A DNA stretch of 64,000 bases from Apiotrichum sp. Y4204 (lineage: Eukaryota; Basidiomycota; Tremellomycetes; Trichosporonales; Trichosporonaceae), in assembly GCA_025531455.1 (NCBI GenBank), contig JAMYHL010000047.1:1-64000 (forward strand), given 5' to 3'. How positions within the stretch are numbered: position 1 is the first letter of the stretch; each line of letters opens with the position of its first letter. The notes below the pieces were generated by a model that had not been told where the DNA came from, made no database searches, and was given only the letters and a program-made list of their open reading frames with translations. Position numbers and translations under genes: made by a program. Below are positions 23,266 through 33,724 of the stretch, piece by piece.

Positions 23266-26200
23266 ATGTCTCAGTCGTCGACACTGTCGAGCTCCAAGAC
23301 CGAGCAAGCGGGCAGCCGGCTACCGCCAAATGCTGAGAAGCATGACATGGGGGCCGGCTCCCCCGAGTCGGACAAGTCGTTGTCAAAGTGGTTCTCCAAC
23401 CGCAGCTCGACCAAGCCAAAGGAGACAAAGGAGGAGGTCGTCGTCCCCGTCAACAATGAGAAAAAGGACGATCACCCCAAGCCCGTTGGCATCTTTACGC
23501 TCTTTCGCTATGCGACGCGCATCGAGATCGCGCTCAACCTTGTTGGGCTACTGCTGGCCATTGCGGCTGGCTCTGCCCAGCCGCTCATGACGCTGTTCTT
23601 CGGTAACATCACAAAGTCGTTCACCCAGTTTGGCATGGCGATCCAACAAATTGAGAGCGGATCTGCTGGTGCGGATGTGTACCAGGCGCTCGAAGACGCC
23701 AAAAGGCGGGTCAAGAGCGACGCGGGTCGCATGGCACTGTGGATCACCGTCATCGGTGCGTGGCAACCCTTGCAGATAAGAGCTGACCTCTGATAGGAAT
23801 CGCCAACTTTGCCTGCACCTACACGTACATGGTCATTTGGAACTGGACGTCGGAGCGACAGGCCCGCCGCATTCGCGAAAAGTATCTGAGGGCCACTCTG
23901 CGCCAAGAGGTTGAGTACCTTGACAATGTTGGTGCCGGTGAGATCGCATCGCGCATTCAGTCAGATACTCTTCTTGTGCAGATTGGTATTGGCGAGAAGG
24001 TGCCCATCGGTGTCGGCTACATCTCCACATTCATTACAGGTAAGTCGCTGGCAAGGTGCGATTGATCGGTCGCGGATCAGTTAGAATGGTGTTCCGCGGT
24101 GTTGCCATGCTAACAAAAAGGTTTCGTCCTCGCCTACGTCCGTTCTCCGCGCATGGGTGGTGTACTCACCTCTGTGCTGCCTGTCATTCTGATTGCAGGA
24201 GGCGTGATGGACTGGGCACTGTCAACGTACACTGCACGCGCTCTCAAATATACGTCGAAGGCTGCCACGCTCTCCGAAGAGGCCATCTCCTCGATCCGCA
24301 CTGTTCAGGCGTTTGCCAGCACCACTATGCTCGGCAACCGGTTCGATGCGCTTGTTGAGGCGGCCCGCAAGGTCGGATACAAGAACGGTGTCATCGATGG
24401 CACCGGCGTTGCAGTCATGTTCTTTGCTGTCTACTCGGCTTATGCTCTTGCGTTCTTCTACGGAGGTGTGCTTTACGCACAGGGCACAGTGGACGTTGGC
24501 GTGATTATCAACGTCCTCCTGGCGATCATCATCGGCTCCTTCACCCTTTCCATGATGACACCGGAAGTTCAGGCGGTCTCCAAGGCGCAGGCTGCGGCTG
24601 CCAAGCTCTTCGAGACGATCGAGCATGTGCCAACAATTGACTCATCCTCCGAGGAGGGCGTCCGCCTTCCCGCCGGATCTGTTGTCGGTCGACTCGCATT
24701 GGAGAATGTGTCGTTCCACTACCCGTCTCGCCCCAATCTTCCGATCCTGAAGAACCTTTCTCTCGACTTTGAGGCAGACAAGACCTACGCTCTTGTCGGC
24801 GCATCAGGGAGCGGCAAATCGACTGTTATTCAACTCCTGGAGCGCTTCTACGATCCCGTTGAGGGACGCGTGACGCTTGACGGCCACGACATCCGTACCC
24901 TCAACGTTAGGTGGCTGCGCCAACAGCTCGGACTGGTCTCCCAGGAGCCCACGCTGTTTAGCACTACGGTCCGCGGTAACGTCGAGTATGGCCTCGTCGG
25001 CACACCATACGAGAAGGCATCGGATGCTGAGCGCCTGGAGCTCGTCAAGCGCGCATGCATGACAGCAAATGCCCACGACTTTGTCTCGCAGCTGCCTCAG
25101 GGCTACGACACACCCGTTGGCGAGCGCGGGATGCTCATGTCTGGCGGACAAAAGCAGCGCATCGCGATTGCCCGGGCCATCATCGCCAATCCACGAATCC
25201 TTCTGCTCGACGAAGCTACCTCCGCCCTCGACGCCAATTCCGAGCGTGTCGTTCAGGACGCTCTCGACAACGCCTCCAAGGGCCGCACCACGGTCGTGAT
25301 TGCTCACCGCCTTTCGACCATCAAGGACGCGGACTGCATCTTCGTAATGGGCGCCGGACAGATTGTGGAGCACGGAACACACGTGGAGTTGATCGCGGCC
25401 AAGGGAGTATACGCGACTCTTGTCCACAACCAAAAGGTGGCTAGGGGCACAGCCTCCTCGACTGTCGCCGATGGTACACCTGCGGCAGGTACCCCCGGTG
25501 CCGACGAGCGTGGCGGCCCTACGAAGGCTGAGCTTGATCGCGTTCACAGTACTCTCGCACCAGCTGCAGATGCTGAGGAGAAGGAGAAACGGGTTGGGTT
25601 CAGTGGCCTCTTCATTCGTCTCGTGCGTCTTGGTCGCAAGCATCGATGGTGGTACCTTTGCGGTGTAATTGGCTCTGTCGCCGTTGGTGTCTCGTACCCA
25701 GCTATCGCCATCCTGTTTGGCAAGTCTATCGCCGACTTTGAACACCCGTCTCGACAGGTGGTCAGGGACCGTCTCACAAGAAAGGCGCTGTGGTACTTCC
25801 TCGCCTCTCTCGCTACCGGTGTCGCTACTTACTTCCAAATGACGCCGTTCTCCAATATGGGGTGGAACACGGCCTGCACTCTCCGTAGCAAGGCGTTCCG
25901 CGCCATTATGCGTCACGATATCCAGTGGTTCGACAAGAACGAGGCCGGATCAGTTACTGCCAGCCTTGCGGAGGATCCCCAGAAGGTCCAAGGTCTGTTT
26001 GGTATGACGCTCGGACAGATCGTGGGTGCCATCGCCACTATACTGGCTGGTATCATTGTCGGTCTGGTTTACGCCCCGCTCTTGGCTCTCATCGGTATTG
26101 CCTCGATTCCTCTGATCTTCTCTGCCGGATACGTTCGTCTCCGTGTCGTCGACCTCAAGGACCAACGCGCGAAGAAGACATATGCCGCCAGCACGCAACT

Positions 26201-27362
26201 TGCGACTGAAGCGGCTGGTTCTATCCGCACTGTCGCTTCGCTCACGCGCGAGCAACACATCGTGTCGAACTACTCGGACGCCCTCGACAGAGCCGAGAGG
26301 ATTTCCATCCGCATGGCATGGTTTTCCCAGGCCCTGTACGCTGGCTCTCAGGCCATCGCCTTCTTCATCATCGCCCTTGTCTTCTACATCGGTTCCCTCT
26401 GGCTCGCCGACGGGCGATACACCACGGAGAAGTTCTTCATCTGCATCGAGGCGGTTATCTTTTCCGCCATCCAGGCCGGCAGCATGTTCATGTTTGTCCC
26501 TGATGCCTCTCGTGCTGGATCGGCTTCGCGCAGCATCTTCAAGCTTCTCGACAACACGCCGGTCGTCGACGCCGAGTCGGACCAGGGCGTCATGGTCGAC
26601 CCGAGCAAGGTCCATGGCCATGTGCAGTTCCACAACGTTGTGTTCCGGTATCCCAACCGTCCCGGTGTGCGCGTTCTCAAGAATCTGTCTCTCGAGATTC
26701 CTGCCGGGAAGTACGTCGCACTAGTTGGCCCCTCCGGCTGCGGCAAGTCGACGACGATTCAGATGATCGAGCGTTTCTACGACCCACTCAGCGGATCGGT
26801 CACGCTCGACGGCGAAGACATCCGGAATCTCAACGTCGCCTCGTACCGTTCCGCCATCGCTCTCGTTTCCCAGGAGCCGACACTGTACACTGGCAGCATC
26901 CGCTTCAACGTTCTTCTGGGCGCAATTGACCCTGCGACAGTAACGGAAGAACAGTTGGTGCAAGCATGCAAAGACGCCAACATCTACGACTTCATCTCAA
27001 CCCTCCCTGACGGCTTTGAAACCGAAGTTGGCGGCAAGGGCGTGCAGCTCTCCGGCGGGCAGAAGCAGCGCATGGCGATTGCCCGTGCTCTGATCCGTAA
27101 CCCTCGCGTCCTCCTCCTCGACGAGGCGACGGCTGCCCTCGACTCGGCCTCGGAGCGCGTCGTGCAGCAGGCACTCGACAATGCGTCTACTGGCCGCTCG
27201 GTCCTCGCCATCGCCCACCGCCTCTCCACCATCCAGAACGCCGACCTCATTTACTTCATCTCGGAGGGCACCGTGATCGAAAAGGGCACCCACATGGAGC
27301 TGCTCGCTAAGCGTGGCGCGTACTTTGAGCTCGTGCAAATGCAGACGCTCACCCAGGGTTAG
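23266..27362 (+). CDS. Full-length ABC transporter, ABCB/MDR (STE6-type)
   Basis: ATP-driven exporter in plasma or internal membrane; substrates may be drugs, lipids or a peptide pheromone. Three exons (23266-23755, 23797-24039, 24121-27362) give 1,324 residues, the usual size. The layout is TMD-NBD-TMD-NBD. A charged, Ser-rich N-terminus (to ~residue 80) precedes TMD1 (IALNLVGLLLAIAAGSAQPLMTLFFG onward). NBD1 has Walker A GASGSGKST (~residue 470), signature LMSGGQKQR (~583) and Walker B ILLLDEATSALD. TMD2 starts near residue 590 + linker. NBD2 has GPSGCGKST (~1114), LSGGQKQR (~1221) and VLLLDEATAALD. Both catalytic Glu residues after the Walker B Asp and both H-loop His (VIAHRLSTI, AIAHRLSTI) are present, so both ATP sites look competent. 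A TTG lies two codons upstream of the chosen ATG. A long antisense frame at 24804-25916 is a shadow. Confidence 0.95.
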
Positions 27363-27715
27363 ACAAAACACCCCGTGCCCCAGTCAGATATCACATACAC
27401 TGCTCTTCATCCCTGCTTAATCATCACTACTCTGCTGATCATCATTGTAGCTATATTGTTGTTAAGATATGGATCATACCTGCTCTTGAGTCCGTTGCCG
27501 TCCTAGCGCCCTTGAATTCGAGTCCACACAAGGTGCGATGTAGAGATATCCTCTTGCATAAACCTAAACTAACCGCAATGCAATGCACAACAGAACCACC
27601 ACCTCTGCGAGACTACCCTGCTCACCAATGAAACTATGGTACAAATGATAACTGCTTGCCCCTCAATGGCCGTTCATGAAACTGTCCGTGTTTGTTTGGA
27701 GTTGACTGAAACGTA
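27363..27715. other. Short convergent gap
   Basis: 3' flanks of the ABC transporter and the ERF4-like gene. AT-richer than the flanking genes, with repeated TGATCAT/ATCATCA motifs; nothing coding seen. Confidence 0.45.
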
Positions 27716-29012
27716 CTAATAGCACTCGATCTCGAGCTGCAACGTCAGTGCAAACCTTAGGCGCTGCTTACATATTGAAGAGATGAGTCCCGAGGAGAGA
27801 GGACATTCAAACCCTTGGGGTTGAAGGTCTGCTTGTTCGCTTGAAGAATGAGGTCCTCGGCACGCCGAAGTTCCTGCATGTTAGCAAGGTTGTGTCTGAC
27901 ACGTATCCCGCTGCGGCTGGTACACACCTTCTCGAATCGGCTCGCCCGCCAGCAGGCGCTGGTCCACAGCGTCGCCACGGCAATAACATTGTCGGTGATC
28001 ACGCCGCTCATCGAGTGGGCGTCACGGAGATGCACATTGATGGCCTGGATAAAGAAGGCGAATGCGGCCGGCGACAGGCGACCCTCAAGCTTTGTTGGCA
28101 GCATGGCAGTGAATCTGCTCGTGTCAGATTGTCTCGGGATCCCAGGAATCTGCCCGCCGCCTCTACTCACTGGCAGACGTCGCTATTACGGTCGCGCGGA
28201 ATCCTGTACACTTCCTTCGGGACACGCGCCACACCCAGTTTCGGTGCTGGGTAGTGCGACTCCCGTGACTGTTTCGTGACTGTCAGGGCGTACGTCGGTG
28301 CCTGTGTGCCGGCCGTGCTCGCCGCCGTCACAGACGATGGCTTTCTGCAGTGTGTCAGTCCGCCACTCGGAGAGTTGTCTGTTCATGCTCACCGGTTGTA
28401 GTCGCTGTGGGTCTCAAGTGGCCTGAGTGGCCTCGGAGGCCGCGGTGGTCTCGGTGGAGGGCCGTCATGGCGACCGCTGGTCTTTTTGTCGTTGACACGT
28501 CGGTCCTGGTCCTGTTGCCCCCGCTTTGAGACATTCTGCAGGGACTCGCCCGTCCTTTCCTCTCTGAGCTTGCGGGCTGGGGCAACAAGGGGCGCGGCAG
28601 CGGCAGCAACCTCCATGGCAGGGGTGATGCCTTCGAGGATACCCAGTTCAGAAAGCGGAGTTCGCTGAATCCCGCCCACGATACGCGCCCCTGTCGCCCC
28701 GCGCACGCTGCGGGGTGGCGCAGATGGCGGTCGCTGCCGTGCGGATAATGCCACTACACTTGGGGATACGGACCCCGCAGCCGACGCAATCGAAGCCGGT
28801 CGGTCGCCATTCATAGAGGGGAATGGTGAAAACGGGCTGTCGCCACAGTCGTAGATGACCACATGATGCTCGCTCGCAGACCGCACTGGTGTGTAGTATG
28901 TTGTTTCCTTCAGACGGACCGAGCCATTGTGCAGCGAACCTTCGGGAGATGGCGGCGTGGGGTTGATGCACGGTTGCAAGAAGGGATGTGAACGTATCGA
29001 TGGCGACGGCAT
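27716..29012 (-). CDS. ERF4: ERF4-like subunit of Ras palmitoyltransferase (Golgin-A7/ERF4 domain)
   Basis: In yeast, Erf4 binds the DHHC enzyme Erf2 on the ER and allows palmitoylation of Ras; the human counterpart is GOLGA7. Five exons (29012-28393, 28344-28171, 28114-27928, 27873-27772, 27736-27716) give 367 residues. The N-terminal 260 residues are low complexity: Pro/Ser/Arg-rich, with PPPRPPRPPRPLRPL. The C-terminal ~110 residues carry the ERF4 pattern: VYRIPRDRN, LPTKLEGRLSPAAFAFFIQA with INVHLRDA, then ELRRAEDLILQANKQTF, and NPKGLNVLSPRDSSLQYLEI with a final ECY. The ending depends on a 7-codon last exon after a GTAAGC donor, and its LEIE ending matches the family, which supports the splice. 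The start at 29012 is the first ATG in frame (a TTG lies upstream). Identification rests on remembered family pattern, not a search. Confidence 0.75.
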
Positions 29013-31818
29013 GATGTCCGGTGAACAGATTGAGAATTCGGGGGTTGATAGCCGGGAGTGGACGAAGTTGGCCTCCGCGAGGCGAAGGTTCAAATGGTCA
29101 AGATGTGAGTCTGCACGACGACGATGACAGAGATGATGAAGAGAGAGATCAAGTCGATCTTCAAGACCGTGCTAACTTGCCTCTTCAATGTGGAATGGGT
29201 GCCAGCCCCGTCTGTGAGTGCTCGAAAAGATGTTGGCCGATGGCGCCACTGCACTGCGCAGGCGGGGCAGTACGCGTGCGAGCAGCACAAGACGTGATCG
29301 TGAGGGCACACCCACGGAGGCCGAGCACGGAGCAGGGAGAAAGCTTAACCGGAAAAAAAGAGCCCACGCGAGGCACTGAAAGGAGATAACTAACCTATCG
29401 CTGGGATAGGAGGAGAGCAAGAGCGGCGGAAAAGAGGAGAGGAGAACGACGGAGGAACGAAAGAGAGGGGGGACATGAAGCAGAGACCGGCCGGCGAACG
29501 ACTGAGTTTAATACAATATCGCTGGTCCTGGCGACTCTCGTAAAGCCTTGCTGTAGACATTCGCCCATTCCTTGTTCTGGGTTGAACTCGTCTTCTGACA
29601 GCTCTTTCCACCTGCGGCAGGCGTGACAGCATCGACAGAATGGCGCCGAGGAGATCAGAGCAAGGATGGAACAACCGCCCGTGAGTCATTGCGGCATTGC
29701 CTCATCGCCGCTCAAGCCCATATGGCAGCGACGACGAGACGGCTTTTCGACCCTTTCTGCAGCCCTGGAGAATTGAGGGATGGACAGGTTTGGATCATGA
29801 GACTTGCAACCGGCCTCGGATAAGGAGTCAATGAGGGCATGAGGGTCTGGGTCTAGGCGCATCCAGGCAGTTGTGGAGCCAGTCATGTCGCATGCGATCG
29901 AGCTCAAGCGCATAGGACCGATTTGCTGCTTCATTTCGCCCTGGGTCCCTTGGAGTTGATGATGCCTTCAATCTAACGGCCGCCGCCCCTCGCGCTCTCC
30001 CTCTCTCTGGCGAGCAGACAAAGGACTTTGAGAGGCGGACAGCGGACATGGTCAAATGTGTCGAGCCGTCACCAGAGGGGCAGTTGAGTGGGAAAGATGG
30101 GTTGAAGATCCAGGGGTCGAGCAAACAACTCTGTAGCTCAAAAGAGGAGGCCAAACAGGCACATAACTGTATCTGGCAATGAGAACCACCCAGTGCCCCT
30201 TTGTGCCATGCATGTCCCATTAGTGGCGCCTGCTTCGATTGCAACATATCAACGTGCGTACTGTCATCTGAACATGACCGCAACGGAAGTGTAGGACGCC
30301 TGTTGCGGCCAGAGCGTCGTGTGAGACACGGTCCGAGGGGTTGTTGTGTTGAACTTGCCGTCCGCTCGGGGCACCAACCGGTCTGGAGGACGGCTTTGCT
30401 TCATTCAGACTACAATGGCCTCCATCGCTCGGGACCTGCTGTGCTGCCTAGGGGGAGAGTGACAGGGAGAGCGGAAGAGGCGTTTGCTTGTGCCAATGGA
30501 TCCGAAGTATCCGAGGAATCCTATGTCTCGAGACAATTTAGTACAGTTGCACGGCCCCTGACGCGTCCTGTTGCACCCTCGCGTTGCCATCCTCAAGGTC
30601 TGCCGTGGAGCTTATTAATAATAACAGAGTTGTAGCAGCTCGCTGTGATGCCGCGCCCCCGACAACAAGGTTCCGGGTCTGTCGGGACTTCGGTGAACCA
30701 TGGACCACCGACCACTCAAGTGTGACCACATGTGGCATGCGACTGCAGCACCAGCATGCGGTGCCGTCACACGCCATCGATGCCGTATACTCCTAACGGC
30801 AGTAGTCGCCAGCCGCGCCAGCCGCAGGCGCAGACCCTTTGGCGTGCATTGGCCAAATCTGGCCGTGTGCAGGGTTTCGGGAGCATTGTTCATTAGCTAA
30901 CGGACCGGCATGATCCTGGGGATGCCGTTGATTGTGTGTGGCGTCTGCTTCGAGTGGTTCTAGTGGTTCTTGTCGTGTCTCGTGTCTCGTCGCGTCTTCG
31001 TAGTTAAGTCGTCTTGTCAGAGAGTGAAACCTTGAACCCCCACACCCCGTGCGGCCCAGGTCCCGGGTTATCCCGTGCCTGTCCACAGCGACCAACAAGA
31101 GCAAGCCGGCCTAATAATCTGCCAGCGCACAATTTCATGATATTCTGGAACGCCCAGAACGCTCTGTACGGTGCCTGTTCTGGCCTCCACTACAAGTGGA
31201 CAGCGTCGAAACGTTACAGAAGAGCACAGACGCTGGGTGTGTAACGGTTCTGGGTCGGGGAAGATGCGGGCCGGAGAGCGGCACTCGCGTTCGAGGCCCA
31301 GTTCTCATGGCGGGCGTGATGTGGAAGAGGGAACACAAAGGCGAAGGTCTGACATACCGAGGTTGCTGCACCTTGTCTCGTCGACTAGGTTATCAGCAGT
31401 CATCACGGTTCCCAGATAAGGAACTGGTCACAATAGCCTTAGATGCTCGAGACAATCAGCCTGCATGCTCGAGGTACAGAGCATCTCCGCCCTTGCAACC
31501 GGGCTGGCGGGAGTGTGGCAAAGGGCACACTGTGGCACTTTCCAAAGTCCCAATTCGAATTCATCATCCCCATCCTTCCCATGGGATCAGTCCGCTCCTA
31601 ATGACCATGCACAGACAGCTCATACGATCGTACACTCCCGAGCGTCATGCTCCCATACACTCTTTCATCGTGGGAATCACAACAGTTGGTACAGCTACTA
31701 TGGTACAGGACACCAGCTCTCGCCTCGCTCATCAGACACTGAGCCTCCCCAGCTCCCACGCGCCCCCTACCTCCGACCCGGCGCTTACGACGCCGCGTTC
31801 TCGAGGTGTGTACGATAA
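29013..31818. other. Gene-poor region, part 1
   Basis: No gene recognised. The first few hundred bases are the upstream region of the ERF4-like gene (purine-rich on the plus strand around 29400-29480). No long frame, no splice-consistent exon chain and no transposase or reverse-transcriptase motif was found. Confidence 0.45.
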
Positions 31819-32021
31819 TCACCCGATGTAACGGCCGCAGTAGAAGCAGAAGCTGGGGTTGTGCCTCCAGCCAACGCAGTAGCCGGCTGTGAAGGGTAAA
31901 CTCGGCCACTGATTGCCTCTTGGTCCCACTTACGATTCGATTGACCACGCGCAGGACACTTGTTGCTCGAGCTGTAGATGGTTGGAAGCGGAGAAGGAGA
32001 TGAGGAAATGCCGGTCTTCAT
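31819..32021 (-). CDS. Cysteine-rich microprotein 1 (51 residues, C-F-Y-C-G end)
   Basis: Two exons, 32021-31934 and 31886-31819, join in phase 1. The ATG has a good context (ATACCATGA) and lies 59 bases after an ATATAAA box. The product starts MKTGISSSPSPLPT and has four Cys: one before the intron (NKCPARGQSN) and three after it (GYCVGWRHNPSFCFYCGRYIG end). Exon 2 is exactly 68 nt, the same length as in the gene at 37782. The last half matches that gene and the one at 33073 in Cys spacing (C-x9-11-C-x-Y-C-G) and intron position. No signal peptide is seen in this model, so an upstream exon may be missing, or the protein may be cytosolic. Function unknown; the CxYCG end could bind a metal or form disulphides. 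Confidence 0.5.
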
Positions 32022-32079
32022 GGTATGCGCTTGGATTGCTGTTGGACAGTAAGTGGGATGATTGGAGGACGAGCTACAG

Positions 32080-32086
32080 TTTATAT
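32080..32086 (-). promoter_or_regulatory. TATA box of microprotein gene 1
   Basis: ATATAAA on the minus strand, 59 bases before the ATG at 32021, a normal spacing for a compact fungal promoter. Confidence 0.5.
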
Positions 32087-33072
32087 GTCGTGCGGGTGCT
32101 CTGCTTCACACTCGCTCCTCAATCTGAGCCTTGACTCTCGCTCTCACGTTCCCTCATACGGCTTGCGGTCGATGCCAAATGTGTGATAGAAAACGAAGCT
32201 GGATGTATGGGGCGAGGACGTCTAGAAGAGGGTAGCAATGATGACCTGACTTATGAATGCACTCTCGCTGGTGACGGCGTCCCCATTAGGATCACTTATT
32301 CTTTCTCACGCCCGACTGTGATGAGCAGCGAGCACATAACCACTTAGGCTCCTATGCCTTCAATTGAGGCTCGTCAAAGCCATCTGAGCTCACTTCAAGG
32401 GCTGAGTTCGGTCCTTTGGGGCAGGGCGTCAAATCGAAAGGACGAGGCGACACCGGACCCATCTGGAATCTGAGATCCATTTCGGTAAGTGGCCTCAAAG
32501 ATCTAGGAATGGATCTCCTCCGATTAGGAATGAAGCTGCTTGTGTAAACTGACGTGGTGCATCAGAAGTCACTGGTAAACCCGATGGTGTGATGTGAATT
32601 CGCATTTTTACAACAAAGAAGATATCGCTCAGCGATATACGTTTTGGAGAATGAGAAGTGGAAGGCTCTGTGCGCAGTGGTTTCCCGACGCTCTACAAGT
32701 GGTCAGAATCAGGTATGTGACTGGGTACAAGTGATAGGGTGGAGGGTTATAAACGAGCCGACCATGCGCTTGGGCCGACATGTGCCTTTCCATTAGGATA
32801 TCTCGGTGGGGATGAGCCCACGCCGAACGGAAGAAGAGGCGCATCAAGCTTCTGAATTGAGAAGACGCGGAGAGATGTTCCCCATGGGTGGAGGAAACGT
32901 ACCCCGTGGGTGGGTTTGGAACGTGCGCGCGTAACGTATGGCATGGCGGCGAGGTTGATCTTGAGAGGGGAATTGGAAGTGGTGGCGAGAACAGCCGTCG
33001 GGAAGGACACGATGGAGAACGAGGAGATGACACATGGAACAACCTGGAGACGAGCGAAACTGGGCCCAGTGT
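32087..33072. other. Gene-poor gap between microprotein genes 1 and 2
   Basis: No exon chain recognised. Several short frames overlap on the minus strand at 32629-33042 but show no motif. Confidence 0.4.
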
Positions 33073-33609
33073 CTAATTCGGATTGCTGTGAGGTGCAAGG
33101 ATGAGGGCATTGGCCAAGTCGGGAGAGGCGTAGAGCAGCAAGACCCCGCAGTACATGCACTCATAGAGGCCCTCGGACTGCAAGCGCGGGAGGCATTGGG
33201 CTGGACTGTTGAGCTATGGCGTGCACATGTGCGACTCACTGCCCATGTTGTCGGCGCCGGAACACTTGCGCTGGTGATAGTTGCTCGGAGAGAACTCGGA
33301 CTCGGCCACCCGTTGCTGCTGATACTGCTCCAGACATCCGTAGCTTGACACCAGAGCGTAGTATGGGTAGTCAATCGAGAGTTGCGGTGTCTGAGGGGAC
33401 GTTTGTGGCGGTGTAGTCGCGACCGGTGACATTGGGAGCGACGTGAGGAGAGGCGGGAGCCCGGAAATCCCTATAGCGACACCGGTACCCGAAGGAAGAG
33501 TGTAGAGGACGTAGCGGTTGCCGCTCGACGCTGTTGCTGGTTTTGTGTAGACGTGCTCCTGGAATAGCAACGGGACCGAATAAGAGGCGGACGTGGTGGG
33601 GAACAACAT
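33073..33609 (-). CDS. Cysteine-rich protein 2 (C-M-Y-C-G motif), 5' end uncertain
   Basis: Two exons, 33609-33240 and 33200-33073, join in phase 1 and give 165 residues from the ATG at 33609. The first ~80 residues are Ser/Thr/Pro-rich (LPSGTGVAIGISGLPPLLTS; TTPPQTSPQTPQ), like a glycosylated wall or secreted stalk. Next come YGCLEQYQQQ and NYHQRKCSGADNMG before the intron, then QCLPRLQSEGLYECMYCG after it. The C-x11-C-x-Y-C-G pattern and the phase-1 intron just before the second Cys match the genes at 31819 and 37782. The protein then runs on ~24 residues (VLLLYASPDLANALI). In another frame upstream, an ATG at 33724 begins a convincing signal peptide (CSPLQLLSILLLIPALLSTS); an unresolved short intron ending near 33612 (TTGACGTTTAG) could join it, so the protein is probably secreted. 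Confidence 0.5.
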
Positions 33610-33612
33610 AGC

Positions 33613-33724
33613 TAAACGTCAAGCGGCGACTGATGGCTGGAGACTGGCTTGTCGAGAGGAGTGCAGGAATGAGGAGAAGGATGCTCAACAACTGAAGGGG
33701 AGAGCATCTTTCTTTACTGTTCAT
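33613..33724 (-). other. Possible signal-peptide exon for cysteine-rich protein 2
   Basis: From the ATG at 33724 the frame reads MNSKERCSPLQLLSILLLIP then ALLSTSQSPA, a textbook secretion signal. It is out of frame with the body of the gene at 33609. A branch-like CTTGAC and a TTTAG acceptor lie at its 3' end, so it may be spliced to the body. The donor could not be fixed. Confidence 0.35.

Noticed and set aside
24804..25916. 370-codon minus-strand open frame
   Set aside because: Antisense to the first nucleotide-binding domain of the ABC transporter; no motif of its own.
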